Assembly: GCA_951799425.1 (NCBI GenBank)
Contig: OX637407.1
Span: 875,501-939,500, forward strand
Length of the DNA: 64,000 bases
Source: Ilex aquifolium
Taxonomy: Eukaryota > Streptophyta > Magnoliopsida > Aquifoliales > Aquifoliaceae
Direction: 5' to 3'
Shown: positions 10,860 through 23,024 of the stretch, piece by piece
Layout of the letters: every line of letters starts with the position of its first letter
Numbering within the stretch: the first letter of the stretch is position 1
Translations under genes and position numbers: made by a program
The notes under the pieces: model-generated
Told to the model about the DNA's origin: nothing
What the model saw: the letters and a program-made list of their open reading frames with translations, nothing else
The model's database searches: none

Positions 10860-13150
10860 ATATTGTCCTCTTTTGGCATGAGCATCCTTATAAGGAACCT
10901 CTCACCCTCAAGGCTTGGTTACTCAAGCATCCTTATAAGGAACCTCTTGAGGAAAATCGCATACTGTCCTCTTTTGGCATGAGCATCCTTATAAGGAACC
11001 TCTCACCCTCAAGGCTTGGTTACTCAAGCATCCTTATAAGGAACCTCTTGAGGAAAATCACATACTGTCCTCTTTTGGCATGAGCATCCTTATAAGGAAC
11101 CTTTCACCCTCAAGGCATCACAAACTCAAGCATCCTTATAAGGAACCTGATGAGCACATAATATTGCATATTTGAAGGGCTCATTACATGCATTTTAACT
11201 CAACTTTTGCATTTAAGTACTTAGAGTTAGCCGAAATTATGAATAATGTTGATATTTTGATGTTGCAAGTTTTTATTGCTTAAATCATGTATTTTAGGAA
11301 ATTGCAACTATGTTGGATGTGTGGTGAAGGCATGGACACAATACATGAAGAATTGGAGGCTTAAAAGTGAAGAAATCAAGAAGGCATTGGTGCTTGGGAA
11401 CAAGGGCACCAGCTGCAGCAACAATTGGAAGCACTGCCTCGGAATTCCTCCATTTTGACCATGATCTACTCATAATTTGGAAAAGTTTAAAACATGAAAG
11501 TTGTAGATATGGGTGTCTTCTGTTTGGTTTCAAAATTTCAGCCCAATCCAACGGTTAGATCAAGAGTTATTATAATTCTACCGAAGGTGGTCCAGTGCAG
11601 AAAAACAGTACCGGTACCTAGTACCGGTACTCCGGACCTTCTGGTCGCGAAAACAGCCTGTAACTCAACTTTGAGGCTTGGGGGTCCCACCTACACTTCT
11701 CCCACGCCTATCCCAACATTTCCTTACACATTTGCAGGCCTCCTACACTCAAGTGGAAGACTTTAAAGGCCAATGCATTAAAGGAGGAATGGGGGGAAGT
11801 GGGCTGCCCAGGCTATGATCTCCTAGCCTGTCAAGGCCATCCATTCAGCCCTCTCTTGATGGGAGCTCGTTCACACAGCTAGGGGGGGAGCCTTTTCGAC
11901 GTTTTGGCAAGTCTCCACACTCAATATATTCAACATTCAACACACAATGTAAAAGTTGTTGGCTACCTAAGCTTAGAGTAGTTTTAGTGAGGAAGAAGAT
12001 GAATAGTAAAGTTGTGATTTTTACATGTTCTTCCATCCATTTCTCTTGTAACCTCTTGTAAGGATATTGTAAGCTTCCTTTACTGTCTTTAATGCCATTT
12101 ATTAGAAGTACATTTCAAGTTTAGCCTTGCACTTTACATTTCACCATTGTTATGCTTTCAAGTTCTTCATTTTCATGCTTTAAATTGGGTATTGTATTTC
12201 CTTCTTCTTACTTTAAGATTTATTGCATCTAGTTAAGTTTTAATCTTCTTTTCCTTTACTTGTCTATTTACATTATGTTTGGCTTTATTTTATGAATGAG
12301 TAGTTAGATTTAAGTTGGGTAATCCAAGGGAGACCTTCTCTTGGGGATTCCATTTCAACTCTTCTCCTTCCTCCTCTCGGTGTACGGTGGTTCAGTTTGA
12401 CGGGGTTGAGAGTGGACGAGTTAGTGAGCCTTTGATATTCCATAGGCCTAGTCACGGTTTATGCTTAGATACTCACTAATCTTGTCTCTAGCTTCCCCCG
12501 AATCAATCGTTCACCTATGCACCATTGGAAGAAGATTTCGAGTTGAGTTGGAATTCCCATTAGAATGACCTCTTTGGATTAGCCAACACTTGTTTTATTG
12601 CATTTTCATTTTCAATCACAACCACAAAACTCAAACAAAGATTTTACATTTTTCTCTTTTGTTCACCAAAATCACTTTCACACAACTCCCTTTCCTTCCC
12701 TGAGGAGACGACCTTGGAATATTTTCCAAGTAAAACACACGACCACAAAAGACTCCTTTCGATTGGGGAGCACTTTTGTTCACCACACACGCATTCCATT
12801 TCATAACATTTTGTTCATTCCATTCATTTCTATCACCATTCCATTGTTGCCTAATCTTTTGCATCATTCCGAGTGAGAGTGACACTCACCCATTCCTATA
12901 AGCCATACACACATTTAGGGATGATGTTTAGAGGTTAGGATACAACACCGCATTTCCAATCAATCAGAACCTCTTGAGGGAAATCACATACTCTCCTCTC
13001 TTGGCATGAGCATCCTTATAAGGAACCTCTCACCCTCAAGGCATCACAAACTCAAGCATCCTTATAAGGAACCTCTTGAGGGAAATCACATACTCTCCTC
13101 TCTTGGCATGAGCATCCTTATAAGGAACCTCTCACCCTCAAGGCATCACA
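10860..13150 (-). repeat. About 101-bp tandem repeat with TCCTTATAAGGA palindromes in T1 LTR
   Basis: The unit is about 101 bp, with two copies per unit of the 12-bp perfect palindrome TCCTTATAAGGA. Copies start at 10885, 10930, 10986, 11031, 11087 and 11133, then after S at 13013, 13059 and 13115. Units alternate CTCACCCTCAAGGC and CTCTTGAGG contexts. The array lies downstream of the putative TATA box on the minus strand, so it would be part of the RNA leader. Confidence 0.8.
11148..12966 (+). mobile_element. Solo LTR S (Athila/Tat-like) with target duplication GAACC
   Basis: An 1819-bp LTR with no internal region, opening TGATGAGCACATAATATTGC and closing CCAATCAATCA. It is flanked by perfect 5-bp duplications GAACC (11143-11147 and 12967-12971) inside the T1 LTR. 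It is homologous to the LTR of E at both ends (E opens TGATTAGCAC; both share ATAAGCCATACACA and AGGGATGATGT near the 3' end) and around GGGGTCCCAC (11681 region). It carries two GTACCGGTAC palindromes (11608-11617, 11621-11630) where E carries a different palindrome. A solo LTR is the usual product of recombination between the two LTRs of a full element. Confidence 0.9.
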
Positions 13151-13692
13151 AACAACCCAACCAAGCATACCATTCCAATATTTATATCATTTTACAAGCA
13201 TCTCTCCAAAATCCCCAAGATATATTATGTAACAATTCCCCAACCAACAAGGAAAATACATGAGATCACAATAACATCATTTTTCTACCCCACACAAACA
13301 ACTACGGTTTTCGAAGTTCATAATAAAGAAACATTTAAGAAGAAATACATCACTCTCCCAAAAACTAGGGTTTTAAAGCTAGAAAAGAGATTTAATGGGT
13401 ATTAAACCCTAACAATGTAATCTTTGCAAAAAGCCTAAGAGATGATGATTCTATAGCATATATATACCATTGATAGCAAAAACATACATATATAAACACC
13501 CTAGCCTCAATGTAAGTGAGTGAGAGAAAACCCCTACCTTAATGTTCTTGGAAAAATTAGGGCTTTGATCTTGAATCAACCCTTCAATCTCTTGTTTTCT
13601 CTTGATCTTGTGTTTCTCTCTTTCTCTCTTCCTCTCTTATGTTTTCTAGGGTTTGGAGTGGTGTAATGAAGGCTAAGGAGGTGACAAAATGT

Positions 13693-13807
13693 ATTTATAG
13701 TGGAAGAAATGGAGAAAGACCCGCAGTCGGATCGGGCTGGCTTTGTCGGGCGTACCGGTACGGTGTAGCTACTGGAGTTCGGCGTACCGGTACGCGTACC
13801 AGTACGG
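13693..13807 (-). promoter_or_regulatory. LTR promoter of T1: CGTACCGGTACG palindromes plus TATA box
   Basis: On the minus strand, perfect 12-bp palindromes CGTACCGGTACG (13783-13794 and 13751-13762) and one near copy (13795-13807) lie upstream of TATAAAT (13699-13693). The order matches the LTR promoters of A, B and T2, with a different palindrome. Confidence 0.65.
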
Positions 13808-14353
13808 TTTGACTGCCAGATTTTTGTTTCAACTTCCAATGCAGTTTTGACCCATTTAGAGGTCGAATTGGAAAATTTTCATGAGACATACTTTTGTAGC
13901 CCTAGATGTCTACTATCTACTGGAAAAATTTCAGATCAATTGGACTTAAGGATAAAACGTTATGGCCAAAACACTAAGTAGTGTTCAATACCCATTTTTA
14001 CCCAAATTCTCGCTAAAGTGTATTTTAACTCCGAGACACTTCCTAACTTCCAATACATCCATATTACCACTCCCAATGTTTTTTGACCTTCCGGATTCAA
14101 TGGAATCATTATTTTGACCTACAAACTTTTAGAAACTTGTCTAATCACCCTTTCCAAGTTTAAACATCTTCGACACGTAACTTCCCAATCAAATTGTCTC
14201 AATAGCATTTATTCCTACGGTTTATTCTTATGTCACTACATATATCTACATCTTTACAAATATTATTTACTATATATATATCTCTATAAATATATAAAAG
14301 AAAATTCGGGGTGTTACATCTTTAAACTTTGGTGGGGTGTTCGTCTTCAGGAT

Positions 14354-16382
14354 TTAGCTCACTTGCTCAGTGAGGAATGCCTTCTTGTGGACATTGAGTT
14401 TCCTCTTCACTGTGCACAAGTCCTTTAAGATCTTTTCACATGATGAAATTTGCTTTATTGCGTCAAGGAGTGGAATATTGATCTTTACCTGCTTGAACAT
14501 TTCAATGATATCAGAATAGTTAGCCACCTTTACGGGTGACTTTAAACGATTAGGAAAAGGAGTAGGCATGGGGGAAACAAGCACACTTTCATCAACTAAT
14601 TTTTCTTTCTCACCCACCTCATCACTCACCTCACCCCCCTCGGTGTCACCCTTGGTCTCTTTTTATTTTGGCAATGTGGCCTTGGGTGAGACCTTTGGCA
14701 CAATGGTCTTATCAATTTGTTTGCCACTACAAAGGGTGGTGACCGCCTTGAGTTGCTCACAACTCTCTTTGGTGGGCTCGGATGACTCAATCACATGTTG
14801 GCCCTTAGGGTTCTCTTGGGGTTGAGCGGGGAATTTCCCTTTCTCTTGTTGTGATAACCCTATGTGATCGGTAATTTTTGTGAGTTGAGCCAAAATGTTG
14901 TTGTTAAAGGCGGTTTGGCTTTAGATGAAATTGTAAAGCACATCCTCCAAGTTTCTCTTATGGGGAGGTTGGTAGATGGGAGGATTGGATGGCCCTTGTT
15001 GGGAAAAAACTTGGGGAGGTGGGCTTGGTGAAAAATTATATGGTGGTGGGTTTAGTGAATACCCTTGTGGATTGGACCGGGGGTATTGGGAGCTAGACGC
15101 TTGGCCTTGGCCTTGATATTGATTTTGGTTAGGAGGCACGGGAGGTGAATATGCATTTGAACCATGAGAAGTGGGGTTCTCATTTCTCCAACTAAAATTT
15201 GGGTGATTGCTCCAACCTAGATTCTAAGTATTTGAGTGTGGAGAGAATGATTGCCTCGTTTGATTAAAGGCATTGACTTGATCGTGATATACTTCCTTAA
15301 GTACCGGAATGTTAGGGCACTCCGATATTGAATGATCTACACTCTCACAAATTGAGCAGCCCTCCTCAGTCTTTGAAACATTAGACACCTCGTGTCTCCT
15401 ATTTACCTCAAGACTTTCAACTTTCCTTGACAACTTGGTAATTTTGGAAAGCAAGTCTTCCCGGTCTCTCAAATCATACATCCCTCCCCCTTGTGGTTGA
15501 TTACTACCCGGGGATGACTTAGGTGGGATCTGTAATGTCCCATGATTGTGCATTTTGGGCCAATGTACTAAAGTAGTCTAGGGCCTCATCGGGGTCCTTG
15601 TTTAAGAACTCGCCATTACACATCATGTCAATGAATTGTCTATGGCCCAGTGTGATTCCTTCATAGAAGAAACTTACCAATTGCCAAGATTCAAAATCAT
15701 GATGTGGTACGGATTGGAGCAATTCCTTGTAGCGATCCCAACAGTGATAAAATTGTTCATTGGGCTTTTCAAAAAAGTTTTGAATTTTCTTTTTAAAAGT
15801 GGTGGTTCTATGCACAGGGAAACATTTATTCAAAAACTCAGAAAGTATTTGAGCCCAAGAGGTGATGGATCGAGGCCGCAAGGAATTCAACCATGTTTTG
15901 GCTTTGTCCTTAAGGGAGAAGGGGAACAATTTTAAGCGAGCTATGTCTTACATAGCATAGTTAGCATTGAAGGTTGCAACTATATCCTCAAATTCTTTGA
16001 TGTGCAAATAAGAGTTCTCCTTTTCAATTCTGTGAAATGTAGGAAGTAGTTGCAACATCCCTAGCTTAACTAGGAAGAGTTGAGCTTGAACCGGTAAGAG
16101 GATGCATGAGGGTGTGGTGCTACGGGTTGGTTGAAGGAAATCCTTCATTGACTTAGCCAGAGGATCAAGTTGGATGTTGTTCCCTTCATTCATAGGAGGG
16201 GGGAATTGCATTCGTGGATTAGGCATTCTAGGTTCTTGTACTCCCCCACCCCTTTGCATGTTTGGATTGACACCTACATTCTCAAAATTATCACCCGCAT
16301 CCTCGGGTGGGTCTTGGTCAATGTTCAGGTTGGGGCCTAAGGGTTGTCTAACCAATTGATTTTGTTCGTCCCGTCCCCACAT
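14354..16382 (-). pseudogene. gag region of E (fossil)
   Basis: The gag opens near 16382 (MWGRDEQNQLVRQ). Parts: a segment LLPTFHRIEKENSYLHIKEF similar to C gag residues 50-75; the gag core at about 15519-15929 with KAKTWLNSLRP, FPVHRT and FYEGI; a CCHC knuckle, CSICESVDHSISEC, at about 15310-15360; a Pro/Gln-rich linker near 15000; and the conserved KDLCTVKR...KKAFLTEQ block just before protease. It is related to the gags of C and D. It is decayed, with several breaks. Confidence 0.8.
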
Positions 16383-16514
16383 GCAATAAACTATCTATAA
16401 ATAGAAATGTAAACAAACAAAAGTATATACCAGGAGCAACGTAACTCAGCCCATGATGAACATCACATGACTTACCTCCGTTGTCCGAAAATCACCTTGA
16501 TTCAACACTTGCCC

Positions 16515-16532
16515 TCCCTGACAACGGTGCCA
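16515..16532 (-). promoter_or_regulatory. Primer-binding site of E (Asp tRNA type, altered)
   Basis: The minus strand reads TGGCACCGTTGTCAGGGA. It differs from the site of C (TGGCGCCGTTGCCGGGGA) at three bases, all transitions of the kind left by decay of methylated cytosine. Confidence 0.75.
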
Positions 16533-16540
16533 AAAATGCT

Positions 16541-18130
16541 TGGTTTATTCCACTGCATTCCGAATCTCCGGACATCATCCCTCAATATGTGTATGGCTTA
16601 TCGGGATAGGGAAGTGTCCATTTCCCTCGGAATGATGCAAGAAATGGGAAAACAGAATAATAGTGGGTGAATGAAATGTGTGTGTGTGTTTGAAGAAAAG
16701 TGCTCCCCAAGCACAGGGAGACTTTTGAGAGTCTTGTTTTACTTGGAAAAGTATTCCAAGGTCGTCTCTCGGGGAAGGAGGTGAATCGTGTTGAAAGTGA
16801 TTTTGGTGAAAAAAGGTAAAGTGTAAAAATCTTTTGTTGTTTGAGTTTGGTTTGTGATTGTATCTGGATGGAATTGAAGTGGAAACAAGTGTTGGCTAAT
16901 TCGAAGGGGTCATTCCAATGGGAATGCCAAGTCAACTTGAGACCTTCCTCCAATGGTGTCTAGATGTTCGATTGATTCGTAGGAAGCACGAGACCAAAAT
17001 GGAGGTCAGGATTCAAGCATACCCCGTGACAATGCCTACGGTGTATCAAGAACTCACAACCACGTCCACACTCAACCTAGTCAAACCGAATCAACATACA
17101 CTACGAGGAGGAAAGAAAATGAGTTGAAATGGCATACCCAAGAGGAGTTCTCCTTTGGATTAGCCAACTATAAGCTTAGCTACTCATGTTTAAAGCAATA
17201 ACATAAATGAAATGAAGAGACATTGTAAGAAATGAAGCTTGAAACTTAAACTATGTAAGAAAACACAAACTACAGGAAAATGCATTTAATACCCATTTAA
17301 AGCTTGAAATGTAGAAAACCCAAATACATTAATGGTAGAAGTTAATATATTCAACTAAACTTGAAATGTACTGGAAATAAATGGCATTAAAGACAATAAA
17401 GGAAGTTTACAATAGATTACAAGAGAAATGGATGGAAGAAATGTAAAAATTCAAGCTTTCTGTCTCTAACTATGTCTTCTACCTAGAGCTTCTCTCTCTA
17501 CTATGCAATATGATCTTAATAATGTGTAATGAATGCTGCATTTTCATCCATGGAGAGCTCCTTAGGCGTGTGACAGGCTTCCCATCAAGAGGGGGGCTGA
17601 TTGGATGGGATCTTTTAGGCTAGGACATGCCTAGCCTTCCTTTCTTGCATTGCCTCTTCTCTCTCCTCCTCATAAATGCACAAGCCTTCAAAGTCCAAGT
17701 AGAGGTGAGGGGAGGCCTGTAGATGTGTAAGGGATGTCAGGGGACAAGATGGAGATGTGTATGTGGGACCCCCAAATGACAGAGCTTGAGTAAGCAAAAC
17801 CTTCCGGAAGGTTTCTGGCAGTGAATATGCAGACAAAGTATAAACCTTCCGGAAGGTTTCTAGCCAAACCTTCCGGAAGGTTTTCTTCCAAAATGCATTT
17901 TTTCTTGGTTTCTTCACCCTCCAAGCCTTCCTTTAAGCCATCCCCTCGTCTTCATTGATTTCAAACACTTCATTGGGGGTATAACTCCAACCATTTATGC
18001 CTTTTCATGTACATTTACACAAAACTTCCATTAAAGCTAAGATTAAACACATTTCTCCCCAGTTTCACAGCAAAAACAAGTATAAGAGGGCATAATAACA
18101 TAGAATATATGCAATGTTTTGTGCTAATCA
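16541..18130 (-). repeat. 5' LTR of E
   Basis: The minus strand opens TGATTAGCACAAAACATTGC at 18130 and ends near 16541, about 1590 bp; the inner border may shift by a few bases. It is homologous to solo LTR S along most of its length. Only one LTR is visible, so its age cannot be estimated. Confidence 0.75.
17797..17883 (-). promoter_or_regulatory. Three perfect 18-bp palindromes in E LTR
   Basis: AAACCTTCCGGAAGGTTT occurs at 17797-17814, 17842-17859 and 17866-17883, each a perfect 18-bp palindrome. They sit at the position relative to GGGGTCCCAC where S has GTACCGGTAC. I see no strong TATA box close downstream. Confidence 0.8.
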
Positions 18131-20348
18131 TGAATGATTTCTTAAATCTGAATTATTTGACTATGAAGTGTGTTACCAAGAACTCTTGAGATATAATTTT
18201 AGGCAATCTTTGATATAATTTTAGCCTTATCCTTATTCTTTGTATATATTTTATCCCTAAAAGTTGTGATTGAGCCTTTTTTGAATTATATTTGTTTCGT
18301 ATATGACATATTATAACCAAGCCAAGCATATATATAATTTCCCTTACCTTGGTTCTCTTGAAATTGAGCATTATTGTTTATATAAATGGGATAATGATTG
18401 GTTGAGAGATGTTGCAGAAAAAGGTGGAATTTTGCTTATTTGTGAATACTTATATTGGTGACTTGCTAGTAAAAAAAAGTACAGATATTCATCTAATAAG
18501 AAAAGAAAAGAAAGCTAAAAAAAAAAGATAAATAAAAAAAGGTATGTCTAGCATTGGGAAAAAAATGAAAAGAAGTATGAGCAAGTATTATGAATAGTGT
18601 TTCTAAAGGATGGTGAGAAGAAGTTTATGAAAAGGAGTATGGTTGAGTAATGTATTGTTTTCTTGGGATTGGATTTTGAATCCTGAATATCCTTTTGTTT
18701 CAAAACCATAATACCAATGCCTCATTACAACCTTAGAAAAAGAACTATCTGATCTCAAGAGTGTATTGGATGATGCATGACATGTGTGAAAGAGGAGGGG
18801 GATGGTGATTTTTTTTGCTTATTATGTATTAATTTCTATTCATGAGACTATGTCAGATCCTTTTTATTGTTATAGTGGTTATTGATTATGAGATACATGT
18901 GAGTTTTATTTTTCTTTGATTTACATTAAATCTACTTACATATGATACTCTAAGAATACATAATCACTATAATCTGAGTGAATTTATTATTGAGGGTATA
19001 CCTTTTGGTGAGGAGTGAATTAAAGATAATGGAAGGGATGAGTTATTCTTGACTGGTTATCTGATCATGAATAGTTATTTACACACCACACACAAGGTTT
19101 AATGGGGATTCAATATGTGAATACTATTGTATAGCCTTTAATTCTATAAATTGACTTGGTAAGAACTTATTCGTGTTTTTTATCAAAGACATTGCTACTT
19201 TTTATCTAGTTAAAGTTATATGCTAAATACAAAGTATTGACAGATTAATGGATGTTTGTATGTACCTTCATTGGAAACCTTCACAAGACTATACTCGTCC
19301 ACTAGGGGTAACCTAGGGGTTTAAAGGCTTATTGCATATGCTAAATTCAATCGTGAGACTGAAGAAAGTGGATTAGCTATTAATTTTTTTATTTTATTTT
19401 TAATTTTTGATCTAAGTATTACTTGGGATTAGTAATATTCAGGTTGGGAGTGTGATTAACCATTAAAAGTAGTATTTTATTATATTTCATACATGACTAA
19501 TTGCATATTATTTGAGCTTATATATAATTATTTGTGAGATTTTTAGTGTATCTATTATTTTTAGTGATTGATTTCTTTCCTAGGTAACATAGGTTAATTG
19601 GACTAAAATTGGATATATTTGATGAATCAGTTGCTGTGGAAGAGTAAATTGGACCCAGGAGGGCAAAACAGTAATTTAGAGCATGGGTCAAGATTTGAAG
19701 TAGAGTGGATACCCATGGAGGATCCGAACCCATTCCCAGAACATTGGAGTATAGAATCTGAGAGGACCTTGATACATAGGATTCTCCGGACGCAAAGATT
19801 GAAGTCAGCAAGTCAAAATTATTGACTTAACAAGCCAAAGTCAGAATCGAAGATGAAATAGCATCGTTCGAATGCAACATCAACTGTTTGGACGCAAGTG
19901 TTAAGGCTCAAATTCTAGAGAATTTTAATTGTTCGAACACTATGTGTACCGTCCGGACCCAACTTGACAAAATGGACTTGAACACGACTTGATTTTTGAA
20001 AATTCCAGTGAATCTTCACTGTTCGAACACAAGGAGTGTCGTTCGAACTGCCTTTCTCAAATTCGATGCCCAAGTTTCATCAGAGTTCTAAGATTATTGA
20101 CAAGCCTAGTCGTTGACCTATACCTAGTTTATTTGTATAAATAGGGGCTCTCATATGTTGAGAGAGCATCTTGGATCATAGTCTTTTATTTTATTTTTTC
20201 TTTGATGTTTTCTTATGGCTAGTGAGTAATTTTTTGTTGTACTCTTTAGTTAGGGTATAGATCTTAGATTGTGAATTAATTATGTTATGTTTTCTGCAAT
20301 TATTTTTCATATGCTTTAATGTTTTATTTTTCCTAAAATTCTAGATCA
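18131..20348 (+). mobile_element. Athila-like element B, 3' end
   Basis: Fossil remnant: a 3' UTR (18131-19440) homologous to those of A and C, a polypurine tract AGGTTGGGAGTG ending at 19452, and a 3' LTR (19453-20348). The LTR ends in GATCA, like those of A and D, and abuts pol of T2, so B inserted into T2. No coding region is visible because E interrupts it on the left. The 3' UTR hairpin (19331-19351) has one mismatch, which fits an older copy than A or C. Confidence 0.75.
19453..20348 (+). repeat. 3' LTR of B, with decayed TTCGAA array and TATA box
   Basis: An 896-bp LTR opening TGATTAACCATTAAAAG. TTCGAA cores lie at 19867, 19932, 20022 and 20042 within decayed versions of the A motif, and an 8-bp palindrome GTCCGGAC lies at 19951-19958. 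TATAAATAG is at 20136-20144. The LTR is much shorter than those of A and C and lacks their R/U5 hairpin domain. Confidence 0.7.
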
Positions 20349-23005
20349 ATTTGAATGATAATTGGTGGTCTCAAATTTTCTAGATGTTTTTCTGGATGAA
20401 TTACTGGAATTACCTCCATTGAGAAAGATCGAGTTTGCAATTGATCTCTATCTGGTTATTGAACCCATATCCATTGCTCCTTATCGTATGGCACCTTTGG
20501 AGTTGAAGGAGCTAAGGAAAAAATTAGATGAACTGCTAGCTATTGGATTTATTTGTTCGAGTACTTCACCTTGGGGAGCACCAACCCTTTTTGTGAAGAA
20601 ACAAGATAATACACTCAGATTATGTACGGATTACCAAAAGTTGCATCAGGTAACAATGTAGGATAGGTATCCTCCACCTAGAATTTATGACTTATTTGAC
20701 CAGTTAAGGGTAGGTACCACTAGTTGAGGATAAAGGAAGAGGATATTTTTAAGTCTGCTTTTCTCACAAGGTATGGTTATTTTGAGTATGTCGTAATGTC
20801 ATTTGGGTTGACGAATGCTCTGACAGTTTTCATGGGCTTAATGTATAGGGTGTTTAAACCTTATTTGGATCAATTCTTCATCGTTTTTATTGATGATAGT
20901 CTAATCTATTCAAAGACATAGGAGGGGCATACACAGCATATCCGGTTGGTGCTACAGATGTTACGAGAGCATAATTTCTATCCACAGATGAGCAAATGTG
21001 AGTTTTGGATGAAGAAAGTGAAGTTCCTTGGGCTTGTAGTGTTGGAATAGGGAGTAGTAGTAAATCCTGCCAAGATTGAGGCAATTATTAAGTGGGACTT
21101 CCCCAAGAATGTAACAAAGATTCAGAGCTTCTTGGGTCTAGCAGGTAATTACGGGAGGTTTGTAGAAGGGTATCTTGGTTAGCTATATCGATGACTCATC
21201 TCACAAAGAAAGGGGAGAAGTTTCTATGGAATGAAGTTTGTGAACAATCTTTTATCACTTTGAAGGAGAAGTTGTCCATAACACTGATGCTTGTTGTTCC
21301 AAATAGTGGTGAAGGTTATGATGTGTACACAGATGCCTCATTATAGGGTTTGGGTTGTGTGTTAATGTAGAATAGGAAAGTAGTAGTTTATGGCTCAAGG
21401 CAGTTGAAGATCCACGAGAAAAATTATCCGACTCATGACTTAGAGCTTGCAGAGGTGGTGTTTGCTCTTAAGTTATGGAGGTGTTATTTTTTTGGAGAGA
21501 AATTTTAGGTTTATTTATATCATAAGAGCTAGAAGTACATTTTCACTTAGAAGGACATCAATCTTAGACAACGGCATTGGGTTGAGTATTTGGAGGATTA
21601 TGAGTTTACTTGAAATTATTATTTGGGTAAGGCCAATGTGGTACCCGATGCACTCACTAGAAATTCTAGGGGTGTAGTAAATTCCCTTGTAGTGTGCACA
21701 TGGAAGATGATCGAGACTTTAGAATATTTTGACCTGTTGGTGGATAAATAGGGAAGTCGGCCATGTTTATTTAATTTTGTGGCTCAACTTGTCCTACGAA
21801 AAAGGGTAGTAGAGTTGCAACAGTTAGATCAACAATTGGAGGAGATTCAGGGTCGATTGGAGAGAGGTGAGATGGTTGAACATTGGTTATTGCATAACAA
21901 GGAGGTACGTTTCCCCGGGGGGGGGGGGGGAGATATTATGTATACCAAATTATGCCCAACTGAAAGAAGAGGTTTTAGATGAAATCCATCATTTGAGACA
22001 TACTATCCATCCAGGTAGTACAAAAATGTATAGAGATATGAAACTCCAGTATTGGTGGAAGGGTATGAATAAAGATATAGCTAAGTTTATAGCTAAATGC
22101 ACAATTTGCCAATAAGTGAAGATTGAACATCATAAACTAGGAGGAACATTGCAATCTTTACCTATACTCGAGTGGAAGTAAGATCATATCACTATGGACT
22201 TTGTGTCTGGATTGCCAAGAAACACCAAAGGACATAATGCTCTCTGGGTGAATGTAGATAGACTTACTAAGATGGCTCATTTCTTGCCCATAAAGATGAT
22301 AGATACATTATTGAGATTGAGTCAACTATACATTTGGGAGGTAATGAAACTTCATGGGGTACATTTATCTATTGTGTCCGGCTGAGATAATAACATTTGC
22401 CAAGCTAGTATTGGAATGGCTTCTTAGAAAGCATTGTATGGGAGGCCATATAGAGCACCGACGTGTTGGGTAGAAGATTGGAACTAATGAGAGAGACTAC
22501 CAAGCAAATACAATTGATTCATGAAAGATTGTTTACTGCTCAAAGTTGACAACAGAGTTATGCAGATAGGAGAAGAAGACCTTTGGAGTTTAAAGTGGAT
22601 GATTATATATTCTTAAAGGTGTCTCCTAAAAAGGGAGTGATGCGGTTTGGCAAGAAAGGAAAGCTAGCCACTAGGTACACAGAACCCTTCAAAGTTATTT
22701 GAGTTGTAGGGAAAGTGGCATATGAACTCAACTTTCCCGCTCAATTATCCAGAGTACACGATGTATTTCACTTGTCAATGCTACGTAAATGTGAACCTAA
22801 TACATCACATGTAGTGGACTTATAAGGAGAAACCAATAAAGATTCTAGATACCAAGGAGAAGGTGTTACACAACAAAGTGATCTTGCTTGTGAAAGTATT
22901 ATGGTAACATCATGGAGTGGAGGAATCCACATGGGAAGCATAATTGGAGATGCGAGAGAAGTATCCTCCTTGTTCTCTACTTGAGGTAAGTTAGAGGAAA
23001 AAACT
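20349..23005 (+). pseudogene. pol region of T2 (fossil)
   Basis: Recognisable parts: the RT N-terminus with [14 protein letters not shown] and [12 protein letters not shown] near 20490-20600; the RT active-site block around 20890; RNase H around 21300-21650; the integrase zinc-binding part with HPGSTKMYRDMKLQYWWKGM near 22005-22070; the integrase core start MDFVSGLPRNTKGHNALWV near 22194; and a tail with HPGF/chromodomain-like remnants up to about 22980. It is closest to T1. A 14-base G run lies at 21917-21930. It is very decayed. Confidence 0.8.
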
Positions 23006-23024
23006 TTCTCTTAAAGGGGTGGAT

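Larger units (their letters stand above)
6557..14318 (-). mobile_element. Tekay/Del-like Ty3 retrotransposon T1, 3' end lost to insertion of A
   Basis: Fossil chromovirus-type element read leftwards: 5' LTR (14318 down to 10250, holding S), a Met-tRNA primer site, gag, protease, reverse transcriptase, RNase H and the start of integrase. A's LTR interrupts it in integrase, so the rest must lie left of the window. It is broken: about two or three breaks in the visible coding part besides the two insertions. Its LTR start abuts the gag-protease border of E, so T1 inserted into E. Confidence 0.85.
10250..14318 (-). repeat. 5' LTR of T1, interrupted by solo LTR S
   Basis: On the minus strand it opens TGTAACACCCCGAATT (from 14318) and ends at 10250 next to the primer site. 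Without S and one copy of the target duplication it is about 2245 bp. U3 carries palindromes and a TATA box (13693-13807). The R/U5 part carries a tandem repeat with TCCTTATAAGGA palindromes (10885-13126). Only one LTR is in the window, so no age can be read from LTR divergence. Confidence 0.8.
14319..18130 (-). mobile_element. Athila/Tat-like element E, 5' part
   Basis: Fossil read leftwards: 5' LTR (18130 to about 16541), an Asp-tRNA-like primer site, and gag as far as the border with protease, where T1 begins. The rest should lie left of T1's missing 3' LTR, outside the window. The gag region is broken, with several breaks. The LTR start abuts sequence of B's 3' UTR, so E inserted into B. 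Confidence 0.8.
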
